From positions 1 through 64,000 of the forward strand of contig CAVSCF010000010.1 of NCBI GenBank assembly GCA_963726405.1: DNA of 64,000 bases, in the 5' to 3' direction. This DNA is from JAOUJD01 sp963726405 (GTDB lineage: Bacteria > Pseudomonadota > Gammaproteobacteria > Burkholderiales > Burkholderiaceae_F). Below, piece by piece: positions 1 through 9,064 of the stretch (position 1 is its first letter; each line of letters opens with the position of its first letter). A program made the position numbers and the translations under genes. The notes below the pieces were generated by a model. It saw only the letters and a list, made by a program, of their open reading frames with translations, did not search any database and was not told the DNA's origin.

Positions 1-2045
1 CGCTCTTCTCGGCGTCGATGATCTTCTGCATCTCGGCCAGCTGCTCCCGGCCGAAGCCCTTTTCCGCCAGCCCCTCCAGCAGCTTCTTCCGCGTGTCCGG
101 CGCGCTCCAGAGCGCGCGCAGCTCGTCCTCGTCCTTGAAGAACTCCGGCAGCTTGCCGAACAGCATCTCCATGAACTGCTGCGCCGACATGGGCGTGCCG
201 TCGGGATGCCAGAAGGTCGTCGCCATCATGTGCTGGATGGTGCGCTCCTTGCCGTCGGCCAGCTTCACCTTGACCTTCTGCTTGCGCACGGCGTGCCGTG
301 CTCGCAGGCTCCTTCGGGCATCGCACGGCGCTGCCGCACTCGGACGGCTCGTGGCGGCTTCGCACGGCGTGCCGCCGGCACCTTGCGGTCTCCGGCTCGA
401 TCGGCTCGCCGTCCCACTCCGGATCGCTGAAGTGGTGGTGCGCCTTCACGAAGTCGTAGATCGTGAAGTAGTCCTTGCCGTCGAAGAGCCGCGTGCCGCG
501 CCCGATGATCTGCTTGAACTCGATCATCGAGTTGATCGGCCGCATCAGCACGATGTTGCGGATGTTGCGGGCGTCCACGCCGGTCGAGAGCTTCTGCGAG
601 TGGTCAGGATCGTCGGGATGGTCTTCTCGTTGTCCTGGAAGTCCCGCAGGTGCTGCTCGCCGAGCGCGCCGTCGTTGGCCGTGACCCGCTGGCAGTAGTT
701 CGGGTCGGTGCTCGTCTTCATCTGGTTGATGAGGTCGCGCACGGCCAGCGCATGATCCTGCGTGGCGCAGAACACCAGCGTCTTCTCGCTCTGGTCGATC
801 TGCTCCATGAAGATCTTCACCCGGTTCTTCTCGCGCTCCTTGATCTCGATGATCTTGTTGAAGTCGGCTTCCGTCGTAGCGCTTGCCGGCCTCGATCTCG
901 CCTTCGACCACGTGTCGTCGGGCGTATAGACGTACTCGTCGAGCGTCGTGGCAATCTGCTTCACCTTGAACGGCGTCAGGAAGCCGTCGTTGATGCCTTC
1001 CTTGAGCGAGTAGATGTAGACCGGCTCGCCGAAGTAGGCGTAGGTGTCCACGTTGTCCTTGCGCTTGGGCGTGGCGGTGAGGCCGAGCTGCACGGCCGGG
1101 GCGAAGTAATCGAGGATGCCGCGCCAGTTGCTCTCGTCGTTCGCGCCGCCGCGATGGCACTCGTCGATGACGATGAAGTCGAAGAAGTCCGGCGGATACT
1201 CGCCGAAGTAGGGCGACGGCTTGCCATCCTTCGGCGGGCCGCTCATGAAGGTCTGGAAGATGGTGAAGAAGAGGCTGCCGTTCTTCGGCACCTTGCCCTT
1301 CTTGCGGATGTCCTCCGGCGCGATGCGCACCAGCGCATCCTCGGGGAAGGCGGAGAAGGCGTTGTAGGCCTGGTCGGCCAGAATGTTGCGGTCGGCCAGG
1401 AACAGGATGCGCGGGCGGCGCGTCGGCTCGCCGGCTCAGGTTCCAGCGGCTGTGGAACAGCTTCCACGCGATCTGGAAGGCGATGAACGTCTTGCCCGTG
1501 CCGGTGGCCAGCGTGAGCAGGATGCGCTGCCGTCCGTCGGCGATGGCCTCCAGCACCCGCTCGATGGCGATGTCCTGGTAGTAGCGGCCGGGATACGAGC
1601 CGCCCTTGTCCTCGAACGGCACGGCGGCGAAGCGGTCGCGCCAGGCGTTCTGCTTCGGCAAAGGTCAGGTTCCAGAGTTCGTCCGGCGTCGGGTAGCGCG
1701 GCAACCTCGCCTTCCTGCCCGGTCTCCATGTCGATGCCGTAGATGCCCTGCCCGTTGGTGGCATAGGTGAAGCGGACCGCCAGCTTGCCCGCGTAGTCCT
1801 TGGCCTGGCCCACGCCTTCGGTCAGCGGCTTGTCCCACGCCTTGGCCTCGACCACCGCCAGCTTGGTGTTGCGGTACTCCAGCACGTAGTCGGCCGTCAG
1901 CGGCTTGCCGCGCCTGCCGTGGCCTTCGATGCGGCCCGGCGTGATCGGATACTCGCGCCGGATGCGGCTGCCCTCGACCACGCCCCAGCCCGCCGCTTTC
2001 AAGCGCGGGGTCGATGTGTTCGGCTCGGGTTTCGGCTTCGTTCAT
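1..2045 (-). pseudogene. hsdR: Type I restriction enzyme R subunit (HsdR), frameshifted and running off the window
   Basis: Motor and nuclease subunit of a type I restriction-modification complex; it would translocate and cut unmodified DNA. The start ATG at 2043-2045 lies 8 bp after the hsdS stop. The N-terminal nuclease-like part (ADYVLEYRN, VVEAKAW, about 1750-1990), the DECH-type helicase box (VIDECHRGG, about 1140-1170) and SF2 motif III (GLTATPKRKD) are readable, but in different frames. I see breaks near 2010, 1705, 1655, 1430, 910, 885 and 605. The pair at 910 and 885 compensates: a roughly 10-residue stretch is read out of frame and then corrected. The C-terminal part (IGRGTRLFDGKDYF region, about 430-530) is present; the gene continues left of base 1. 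Functional only if the indels are sequence errors. Confidence 0.85.
285..399. repeat. Three imperfect ~38-bp tandem units inside the 3' part of hsdR
   Basis: The 14-mer CGCACGGCGTGCCG occurs at 285-298 and 361-374, and a one-base variant begins at 322, giving a period of about 37-39 bp. The 16 bases at 287-302 are a near-perfect palindrome (GCACGGC-GT-GCCGTGC). The units fall in what should be the proline/charge-rich linker before the HsdR C-terminal domain. This is either a REP-like palindromic insertion or a duplicated linker. Confidence 0.5.
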
Positions 2046-2617
2046 GGGCGGTCCTACAGTTCGCCGGTGAAGGCTTGGTGCAGCAGCGACTTCTTCAACG
2101 CCTCGAGCGCGGCGAGCTTCCCGCCCACAGAGACTCGCGAGGTGTTCAGTCTCGGCCATGGCCTTCCTGAGGGCTCGAGCACCAACAGCGTGTTGCTCAA
2201 GTCGGCGCTGGCAATGGAATCGTGATCTCTTTGATCTTCCCAAGGCTGAGATTCTTTTGACGAACACCTCGTCGCTCAAGAAGGAGCCTTGGCTTAATGG
2301 CATTGATCGCGTGGAGAACAAACTCGACGTCAATTGCGTTGTTTGGCTTTACGCCGGCAATAGCCTGATTGAACGACCCGTTATGATCAAGAATGGACAT
2401 CTTTAGCGCTGCCGTGTCATACATACCGATCAGCAGCGATCCCTTTGGAAACAGCTTTGCATTTGAGTTGTTAAGCCCGGCTTCGGTGATAGTCCTTTCC
2501 GGATCTGTCGTGTAATTTGGTTTGACTCCCCTGACGTAATACCACTGGATGTTGCCACCCCAGAAATCTTTTCGCGGCACAGAGGGTGTCCCGCCGCTCT
2601 GTACTTCCGCAATGGTC

Positions 2618-2644
2618 GGCGGATTCAACTGGTCGATGCAACAC
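2618..2644 (+). repeat. IS30 left inverted repeat
   Basis: Matches the reverse complement of 3820-3845 apart from three substitutions and one extra base. The shared core reads GTTGCRTCGACCRGTTGAA when viewed outward to inward. Confidence 0.8.
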
Positions 2645-2678
2645 ACTGACTGCCGTGTAGGCAGAAGGAGTGTTGCAG

Positions 2679-3838
2679 ATGAAGCGCCGGACACGAACGT
2701 ATTACACGGACGCCCAGAAGGCATTGATGTGGGAGCGCTGGAAGGAAGGCTGGACGCTCCACCAGATTGCGCAGCTGTTCACCGACCCCAAACTCGGTGC
2801 GGGGGATCCTGTCGAGGACGGGTGGCATCCGGCCGCCATTACGCAGACGGTGCCCTAGGTCGCTCACGCTGGCCGAGAGAGAAGAGATCTCGCGCGGCCG
2901 GCGGAAGGCCGGTCGACCCGTTCGGTTGCGTTGCGACTTGGGTGAGCGCCATCGACGGTGAGTCGCGAGATCAAGCGCAATGGCGGTTCATCGGGCTATC
3001 GGGCCACCGAAGCAGACGATGCTGCCTGGGACCGTGCGCTTCGCCCCAAGCGCTGCAAGGTGGTCGAGAACAGCGACCTGGCGCGCATCGTGACCGACAA
3101 GCTTCGGCTGCTGTGGTCGCCGGAACAAATCGCCGGATGGCTCAAGCATACTTATCCGGGCGACGAGAGCCGGCACGTGTCACACGAGACCATTTATCGC
3201 AGCCTCTTCATTCAGACACGAGGTGCGCTGAAGAAGGAGCTGCTGGAGTACTTGAGACGCACGCGCGGCATGCGTCGGTCTCGGCATCACACGCAGAAGA
3301 CGGACAACCACGGGCAGATCCTGGGCACCGTATCGATCAGCGAGCGGCCGGCCTCCGCCGAGGATCGCGCAGTGCCTGTTACTGGGAGGGAGACCTGCTG
3401 TTCGGCAGCAACAACAGCCAGATCGCCACGCTGGTCGAGCGCCAGACGCGGTACCTGATGCTCGTGAAGGTGGGCGCCAAGGACACGGAGACGGTCGTCA
3501 CCGCGCTGATCAAGAATGCCCGCAAGCTGCCTCAGGAACTCTACAAATCACTGACGTGGGATCGAGGCAAGGAGACGGCCGACCACAAGCGATTCACGCT
3601 TGCGACCGACGTCCAGGTCTACTTCTGTGACCCACAGAGTCCTTGGCAGCGCGGCAGCAACGAGAACAACGACCGGCCTGCTAAGGCAGTACCTGCCTAA
3701 AGGCATCGACATCTCGGGCTACTCGGAAGCCAAACTCAACGCGGTGGCGCGGCAATTGAACCAACGGCCGAGCATGACTCTTGGCTACGAGACACCAGCT
3801 TACGATGTTCAGCCAAACCGTTGCGTCGACCGGTTGAA
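2679..3838 (+). pseudogene. IS30-family DDE transposase, several frameshifts
   Basis: The start ATG at 2679 follows a GAAGGAG ribosome site. Segments recognised in order: an N-terminal helix-turn-helix region (YYTDAQKALMWERWKEGWTL), a second one (RSLTLAEREEISRG ... TVSREIKRNGGSSGYRA), LLWSPEQIAGWLK, then the catalytic core. The DDE residues are readable: YWEGDLLFG, LTWDRGKE and SPWQRGSNEN followed by GLLRQYLP. These pieces lie in different frames, with breaks near 2805, 2920, 3385, 3675 and 3805. In-frame repair would give a protein close to the usual 330-390 residues. The same style of single-base indel is seen in the surrounding hsd genes. Confidence 0.85.
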
Positions 3839-3845
3839 GTCCACC
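3820..3845 (-). repeat. IS30 right inverted repeat
   Basis: Partner of 2618-2644. It overlaps the last codons and stop of the transposase frame (stop near 3838) and is followed by the second TC duplication at 3846-3847. Confidence 0.8.
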
Positions 3846-4426
3846 TCCCTAACGACTTCTTTACCCACCCCTTGCCGCGCTGGGTAAAGACGGATTGGAG
3901 GTGGCTTTCAAAGATGGCACGGGTGTTTTGGAGGTTCTTTTCGGCGTTGGCTTTGGCGGTGGCGATGCCGTCAAACGCTTCGTCGAGGATGCCGACGATC
4001 CGCTGCTGTTCGGAGAGCGGGGGATGGAATTCGAAATACGCCACCATCCCTTTTCGATAACTGTCTGCGCCGCCCCGACTGAACCGTGAGCGAAGACGTT
4101 CACCAAATCTCATGAAGTAGTAGAGGTAGAACTGATCTAGCTTCAAAGGGTGCGGCCGTATCGCTGCGACTGGCGCCCGACGGCCGCGTCACCCAAGTTG
4201 ATCTTCCGCAGGTATGCTCGGACTCGGACAACAACAAGTCAGTTCACGCTGCCATTCTTCGTGGGATGTGGTCCATTCACAATTACTGGTCGAACTACGC
4301 CGAACTCGATGCCTTTCACGAATGGGAGTCCCCCGTCCGTCAAAGTTGCGTGTCCCTATGGACGGGGCTTGCCCCATGACCAAATCGAGCAATCCCGCCA
4401 AGCGCCGTGTTGCTCGCAGCCTTTCT

Positions 4427-5885
4427 TCATAGCAGCGCCTTGATGTTCCCCAGTACCTCCGCGCTCTCGGCGTCCAGCGCGGCGATTTCGTCCATGATCT
4501 CCTGCGGGCTGCGGTGCGCGACGTCCTCGCCGCCGTTGGGGTTCTTCACCGAGAGGTCGAAGGTCGCCGGGTCGATGGTCTTGGCGTCCACGCTCCAGCT
4601 CTTCGGCGAGTCGGCGAAGGTCTTCTGTAGCTTCACGAACTCGGCGAGGTCGTCGTCATTGAGCGGGTTGGTCTTGCCGAGGTTGCGGCCGGGGTCGAGC
4701 TGGTAGTACCAGACCTTGCGCGTCGGCGCGCCCTTCTCGAAGAACAGCACCACGGTCTTCACGCCCGCGCCCAGGAACGTGCCGCCGGGGCAGTCGAGCA
4801 CGGTGTGGAGGTTGCAGCTTTCCAGAAGCTGCTTGCGCAGGCTCACCGAGGCGTTGTCGGTGTTGGAGAGGAACGTGTTCTTGATGACGACGCCCGCCGC
4901 GGCCGCCGGCCTTCAGGATCTTGATGAAGTGCTGGAGGAACAGGAACGCCGTCTCGCCGGTGCGGATCGGGAAGTTCTGCTGGACTTCCTTCCGCTCCTT
5001 TCCGCCGAACGGCGGATTGGCCAGCACGACGTCGTAGCGGTCCTTCTCCTGAATGTCGGCGAGGTTCTCGGCGAGCGTGTTGGTGTGGATGATGTTCGGC
5101 GCCTCGATGCCATGCAGGATCATGTTCATGATCGCGATGACGTAGGCGAGCGACTTCTTCTCCTTGCCGTAGAAGGTGCGCTCCTGGAGCGTCTTGTCCT
5201 GTGCGGTCGTGCGCTTCGGATTTGTTATCTGCAGGTAGTCGAATGCCTCGCAGAGGAAGCCTGCCGATCCACACGCGCCGTCGTAGATGCGCTCGCCGAG
5301 CTTCGGATCGACGACCTTGACGATCGCGCGAATGAGCGGGCGCGGGGTGTAGTACTCGCCGCCGTTGCGGCCGGCGTTCCCCATGTTCCTGATCTTGGCT
5401 TCGTAGAGGTGCGACAGCTCGTGCTTCTCCGTCTGCGAACGGAAGTGCAGCTCGTCGATGGCCTCGATGATCTCGCGCAGGTTGTAGCCGCTCTGAATCC
5501 GGTTCTTGATCTCCCCGAAGATCTCGCCGATCTTGTATTCGATCGTGTTCGGCCCGGTCGCCTTCTGCTTGAAGCCGTGGAGGTAGGGAAACAGCTTCAG
5601 GTTGACGAAGTCGCGCAGATCGTCGCCCGTCATCGCGACGTTGTGGTCGATCTTCCCGTCCTTGCCCTTCGGCGCGGCCCAGGTCTCCCAGCGGTACGGC
5701 TTGTCGAGGATGTGCTGGTACTTCCGCCCGTCCAGCTTCGCCTCCATCGCCTTGTCCTGCTCAAGGTCGTCGAGGTACTTGAGGAAGAGCAGCCAGGAGG
5801 TCTGTTCGGTGTAGTCGAGCTCGGTGGTGCAACCGGCTTCCTTCCACAGGACGTCGTCGATGTTCTTGAAGGCCTGTTCAAACAT
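4427..5885 (-). pseudogene. hsdM: Type I modification methylase (HsdM), one frameshift
   Basis: N6-adenine DNA methylase subunit that protects host DNA with HsdS. The N-terminal helical domain (FEQAFKNIDDVLWKEAG) and the methylase domain are intact: SAM motif (IYDGACGSAGFL, about 5255-5290) and catalytic NPPF (VLANPPFGGKE, about 5000-5030). One extra base near 4905, in a G/C-rich run encoding KAGGR, shifts the frame. The C-terminal third (FLSNTDNASVSLRKQLLE ... NIKALL) continues in the next frame to the stop at 4427-4429. Corrected length is about 485 residues, normal for the family. It is upstream of and translationally coupled to hsdS. Confidence 0.85.
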
Positions 5886-6116
5886 GGGATCAAAGAGGTG
5901 ATCTTCGGGGAATCTGGAGATTATCTGCGATGCACGGCCAAGCGGGCCGCGCGGCGCTCCCGAAGCGCGAAGGCGAGCGCATCCCGGCTGACAGAGCCGA
6001 ACGGGATCGGAGGATCTGCGAGGAGCGCAGCAGGCCCCGCGTCCCGGATGCCGGTAGTCGGATCGGACAACTACTGCGTGGCCGAGCGCAATACGCCCTC
6101 GGGAGCAGTGGGATTG

Positions 6117-6614
6117 CTAGGCCGCTTGGGCCATTGACTTGAGCGACTCGCAGAGATTGTTCGCGGCTGAAGCTAGCAGATTGAAATCGGGGAGGTGCTT
6201 GTAAGCCGTTACCGCTTCGCGCACGGCGGGGTACTCGAAGACTTTCTCTCCGTAGTACCGATCCGCCTGGTGGATCACCTCGATCTGTTCGGGACTCAGT
6301 TGAGCAACATCGAAGAGCCCGTCGCGCTTCGCACGTTCAAGAAGCTCTGCGAGCTTATGGCTGAACCTGCCCGACGATAGTTCGTCGAGTGGCGTTCCCT
6401 TTATCGATAGAAAGGCCTTCAGAAACAGTTCTATCGAACGTACGACGCAAAAGTAGGTCGCCGGTGAGAAGCGCTCAGACCCACCAGTATCCGCATGCGC
6501 AAGAAAGTCACGGCCGTAGTGCCAGAGTCGATAGGCGCTCAGCTTTGTCTTCGCACCGAAGGCATCGAGCCACTCGATGTCGGAGTGTGTACGTGCCCGG
6601 CTTCGCTTGACCAT
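6117..6614 (-). CDS. HEPN-like helical protein, function unknown
   Basis: A 165-residue soluble, mostly helical protein. The core (YFCVVRSIELFLKAFLSIKG then HKLAELLERAKRDG) resembles HEPN-type proteins seen in defence and mobile contexts. An RDFLAH stretch at residues 35-40 fits the RX4H form of the HEPN RNase motif, though its position before the main helix pair is not typical. I chose the ATG at 6614; upstream codons stay open through the tRNA-Asn remnant, so the native 5' end may have been replaced when DNA joined at the remnant. No nucleotidyltransferase partner is adjacent. Family assignment is inferred from pattern only. Confidence 0.6.
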   Translation of the reverse strand: MVKRSRARTHSDIEWLDAFGAKTKLSAYRLWHYGRDFLAHADTGGSERFSPATYFCVVRSIELFLKAFLSIKGTPLDELSSGRFSHKLAELLERAKRDGLFDVAQLSPEQIEVIHQADRYYGEKVFEYPAVREAVTAYKHLPDFNLLASAANNLCESLKSMAQAA

Positions 6615-6656
6615 GGCTGCGAGGAAGTTCGAGGGCTTGTTCACTCCGCGATTCGT

Positions 6657-6715
6657 TGGCTCCCCGACCTGAACTCGACCCGGTGACCTACGGATCGATG
6701 ACTCGTTGTCTACTG
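6657..6715 (-). repeat. Decayed 3' fragment of tRNA-Asn (candidate attachment-site remnant)
   Basis: Bases 6657-6695 match the 3' end of the intact tRNA-Asn (10574 onward) at about 34 of 39 positions, starting with the shared TGGCTCCCCGACCTG, then fade through the anticodon arm. Orientation is the same as the intact gene. The D-arm half is absent, as expected for an att-type duplication of a tRNA 3' end. Confidence 0.7.
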
Positions 6716-7350
6716 CTTGTGGCGGCGGGCGAAGGCGAGGCCGGCGAGGCCGAGGCCGAGAAGCGAGAGCGTGCCGGGTTCTGGAACCGCCCGCGATTGC
6801 AGCGTAAGTTCGGAATAGTCGAGTACCCATCCGTCGCCCATCATCGTCCCCGTGACGTACGGTCTGAACGTCACTGTGTCATGCCCTGTCAGCAAGCCGA
6901 GAAACGGACTCAAGTCAAAAAAGCGTCCTTCCGAGCTATGTTGCTCAGTGCATTGAGGTCTGTGTAGATGTCGCCGATCGTTAGGTAGCCGATGAATGTC
7001 CCGTTAAGAAAGACCGAGGTGGGTGCTCCTTCTGGATTGATCGGGTCGAAACCCTGGCCGCCCGTGAACACCTCAAGCCTAGCTGTATTGATTGGATAGA
7101 CCGGCAGCGTGTAGTTGTGGACGATTGACTGCTGGTTGTAGAACCACTTGTCGGTACCGTCGGGGTCACCTGGGCCATCCATCCCAGGCAGCGAGCCAGG
7201 TAAGAAGGACTCGTCGGCATGCACGCCGATTCCAAATCCGTCCTTGTCTCCGATCAGACTCGTTATGGCCGCGGCGCTTACGGAAGTTGCTGTCAGTACA
7301 AGGCAAGCCGCAATTGACGAACTGCTCAACCCCCTGAATAGCCCGCGCAT
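6710..7350 (-). pseudogene. PEP-CTERM exported protein, split at a T6 run
   Basis: The start ATG at 7350 follows AGAGG. The N-terminus is a signal peptide (RGLFRGLSSSSIAACLVLTATSVSA). The middle is an unrecognised beta-rich domain (TDKWFYNQQSIVHNYTLPVY). The C-terminus is a textbook PEP-CTERM sorting tail: AVPEPGTLSLLGLGLAGLAF then RRHKQ. The first frame ends at 6910 with a TGA just after six T's (coding strand), and the next frame picks up SPFLGLLTGHDTV; seven T's would make one 213-residue protein. Either a homopolymer error, a real deletion, or slippage-dependent expression. PEP-CTERM proteins are processed by an exosortase, not seen in this window. Confidence 0.75.
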
Positions 7351-7387
7351 CACCGATCCTCTTCTCTGGTCTTGCGTTTGGTGGTGA

Positions 7388-8545
7388 CTACTTTCTACGG
7401 CGGCGGGTGAGGGCGAGACTTGCGAGGCCTGCGCCAAGAAGCGCAAACGTGCTCGGCTCCGGAACGTTTCCGCGGAATTCGATCATCCAAGCTTGTCGAT
7501 GCCCACCGTAGATGCCATGGCCCGCGATCGTTCTACCGTCCGCGGAAACGCGGGCCCCTTCTAATTCCCATCCAGCGAGTGCATCGGCCAGCCCGTACTC
7601 CGTAGTCAATACCGTCAAGAGATCGCGAAGGCCGTTTGCCTCGTCCCAGATGAGTGCCTGGCTTCGGCCGAACTCATTGACGCACGAGCCGAAGATCCAG
7701 TCGCCGTCTCGCGTTGCGCTGTAGGCGCTTATTAAGCGACCGTCGCACGAGCCAATGGACTGCATTCCGGTCGCTGATGTCCATCGGAACGCCTCCCAAC
7801 CGCTTGATGAGGCCGACATTCCAACGATGACCTGACCGTTATCAGAGATGCCATATGCGTAGCTCTCCACCACGCCTCCCGCAAGATCGCCGAGGCTCTG
7901 CATTTCAGCGCCGTCCGTCCATCGGAACGCTTCCTTGCCGGCTCCGCTGTAGCTATACCCGACGACCGTATTCCCGTCGCCGGACACTGCTTGGGCGGCG
8001 CTGAATGGAATGCCCCCGGGCAAATCTCCGATATCAACCATTCCACCCGATTCGGTCCAGCGGAAGGCACGGTAATCCAGTTCGCCGCTGCCATACCCCA
8101 CGACGACAGAACCATCGCGTGAGACGCCGGTCGCATGAGAATCGAAGTTAAGTCCCGGAAGGTCGCCCAAGCCCACCATGCCAGTCGAAGCCGTCCACCG
8201 AAAGGCTTCCTCACCGTTCGGGCTAATCGACGTGCCTACGATGACTTGTCCATTACCCGAGACTGCCGTCGCCCGACTGTAGAAGGGATCGCCACCGAGG
8301 CTTCCTAAGCCAACGAGCCCGGCATCGGGTGACCATCTGAACGCTTCGAACATGTTTACATCGGGGACATTGGCACTGCTGCTCGCACCCACGACAACTC
8401 GGCCGTTACCGGATACGTCCAGCGAATAGCTTTCGGTGAACGGACCGCCCGGTAGAAAGCCCAACGGTGTGAAGGTCACTACGAGACCAGCGTAAGCGCT
8501 GGATGTGAGCATCGCGCCAGCAAGAGCCAACAACACTCGTTTCAT
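7388..8545 (-). CDS. HAF-repeat PEP-CTERM exported protein
   Basis: A 385-residue protein starting MKRVLLALAGAMLTSSAYA, a clear signal peptide, behind GGAG. The body is about seven repeats of the HAF type (pattern DG..VVG.S....EAFRWT....M..LG.L.GG), expected to fold as a propeller-like array. It ends with NVPEPSTFALLGAGLASLAL plus RRRRK, a PEP-CTERM tail, so the protein is likely exported, processed by exosortase and anchored or released at the surface. It lies directly upstream of the other PEP-CTERM gene on the same strand. I chose the start over an upstream ATG because the signal peptide begins there. Confidence 0.85.
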   Translation of the reverse strand: MKRVLLALAGAMLTSSAYAGLVVTFTPLGFLPGGPFTESYSLDVSGNGRVVVGASSSANVPDVNMFEAFRWSPDAGLVGLGSLGGDPFYSRATAVSGNGQVIVGTSISPNGEEAFRWTASTGMVGLGDLPGLNFDSHATGVSRDGSVVVGYGSGELDYRAFRWTESGGMVDIGDLPGGIPFSAAQAVSGDGNTVVGYSYSGAGKEAFRWTDGAEMQSLGDLAGGVVESYAYGISDNGQVIVGMSASSSGWEAFRWTSATGMQSIGSCDGRLISAYSATRDGDWIFGSCVNEFGRSQALIWDEANGLRDLLTVLTTEYGLADALAGWELEGARVSADGRTIAGHGIYGGHRQAWMIEFRGNVPEPSTFALLGAGLASLALTRRRRK

Positions 8546-9064
8546 TGCTTCTGCTCCCGGCCGCGATGGCCAGCGAATTTGAGCCATCGTCGGCGTGGGC
8601 AATGGCGACCGATTGCTGAAGGTCAATCTGCACCCGCAAAGTAGTTGAGCGCGTTACTCAACTTGTAAGCGGTCCTCGACAAACACTCGCTCACTTAAAT
8701 GGATATCGCAGCGGATGAGAATCTGGGAAGGCAGGCGAGGAGCGCCCGTGATTTGGCTGCGACGGTGATCGTCAGGTTCTCGATTCGGTCCGTCTCAACG
8801 GGATGAGCCGGCATCGGCTATGCAGAGGCCCAGTTCCCACGATGTCAACAAGTCCGCTATGAATTCTCGAGACGCGAGAAAGAATGGAAAGCTACCGACT
8901 GTCGGCGGAAGTCGCACTGAATAGACACAAGAGTCACGGTTTGCGCTTTCTCAGAGGCATCTCTGCTGGGAAGTCGATGCTCCTCGGTGGGCATTGCCAA
9001 TGCACGCTCCAAGACTCTTGACGGCGACGCCCCGTTGAACTCCGCGAAGCCGATCAGGAAGACT
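8546..9064. other. Intergenic stretch with no gene recognised
   Basis: About 520 bp between divergent genes. No ORF with a plausible start and no RNA gene was found. It should hold the promoters of the HAF gene (minus) and the lipoprotein gene (plus), but I see no strong -35/-10 pair. Confidence 0.5.

Larger units (their letters stand above)
2618..3845 (+). mobile_element. IS30-family insertion sequence, about 1228 bp, inserted in hsdS
   Basis: The ends are imperfect inverted repeats of about 26 bp (2618-2644 and 3820-3845), starting GGCGGATTCAACTGG on the left and GGTGGACTTCAACCGG on the right in inverted sense. The flanking dinucleotide TC at 2616-2617 recurs at 3846-3847, fitting the 2-3 bp target duplication of IS30 elements. 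Length and single transposase also fit. The exact boundaries are supported because removing the element restores the hsdS frame. The transposase carries several frameshifts, so the copy is probably immobile on its own. Confidence 0.88.
2054..4430 (-). pseudogene. hsdS: Type I specificity subunit (HsdS), split by IS30 and frameshifts
   Basis: DNA-recognition subunit with two target-recognition domains. The start ATG overlaps the hsdM stop (ATGA, 4427-4430). The first domain (GLLDLVMGQAP, GLPFVKGIEFG, then RKINLGD) is spread over at least three frames between about 4150 and 4400. The central conserved helices (LSEQQRIVGILDEAFDGIA) follow at about 3940-4030. An IS30 element interrupts the gene at 2618-3845. 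Deleting the element plus one copy of the 2-bp duplication joins KKSLG to TIAEVQSGGTPS in frame, the usual entry into the second recognition domain. A further frameshift lies near 2200, before the C-terminal KSLLHQAFTGEL tail. Not functional as written. Confidence 0.85.

Noticed and set aside
285..399. CRISPR array
   Set aside because: Only three imperfect units with no constant-length spacers, inside a coding gene; no cas genes in the window.
5886..6116. Possible gene remnant between hsdM and the HEPN-like gene
   Set aside because: Open frames exist on the plus strand but show no motif, start context or ribosome site that I can support.
6117..6614. HEPN/MNT toxin-antitoxin pair
   Set aside because: No nucleotidyltransferase-like gene on either side.
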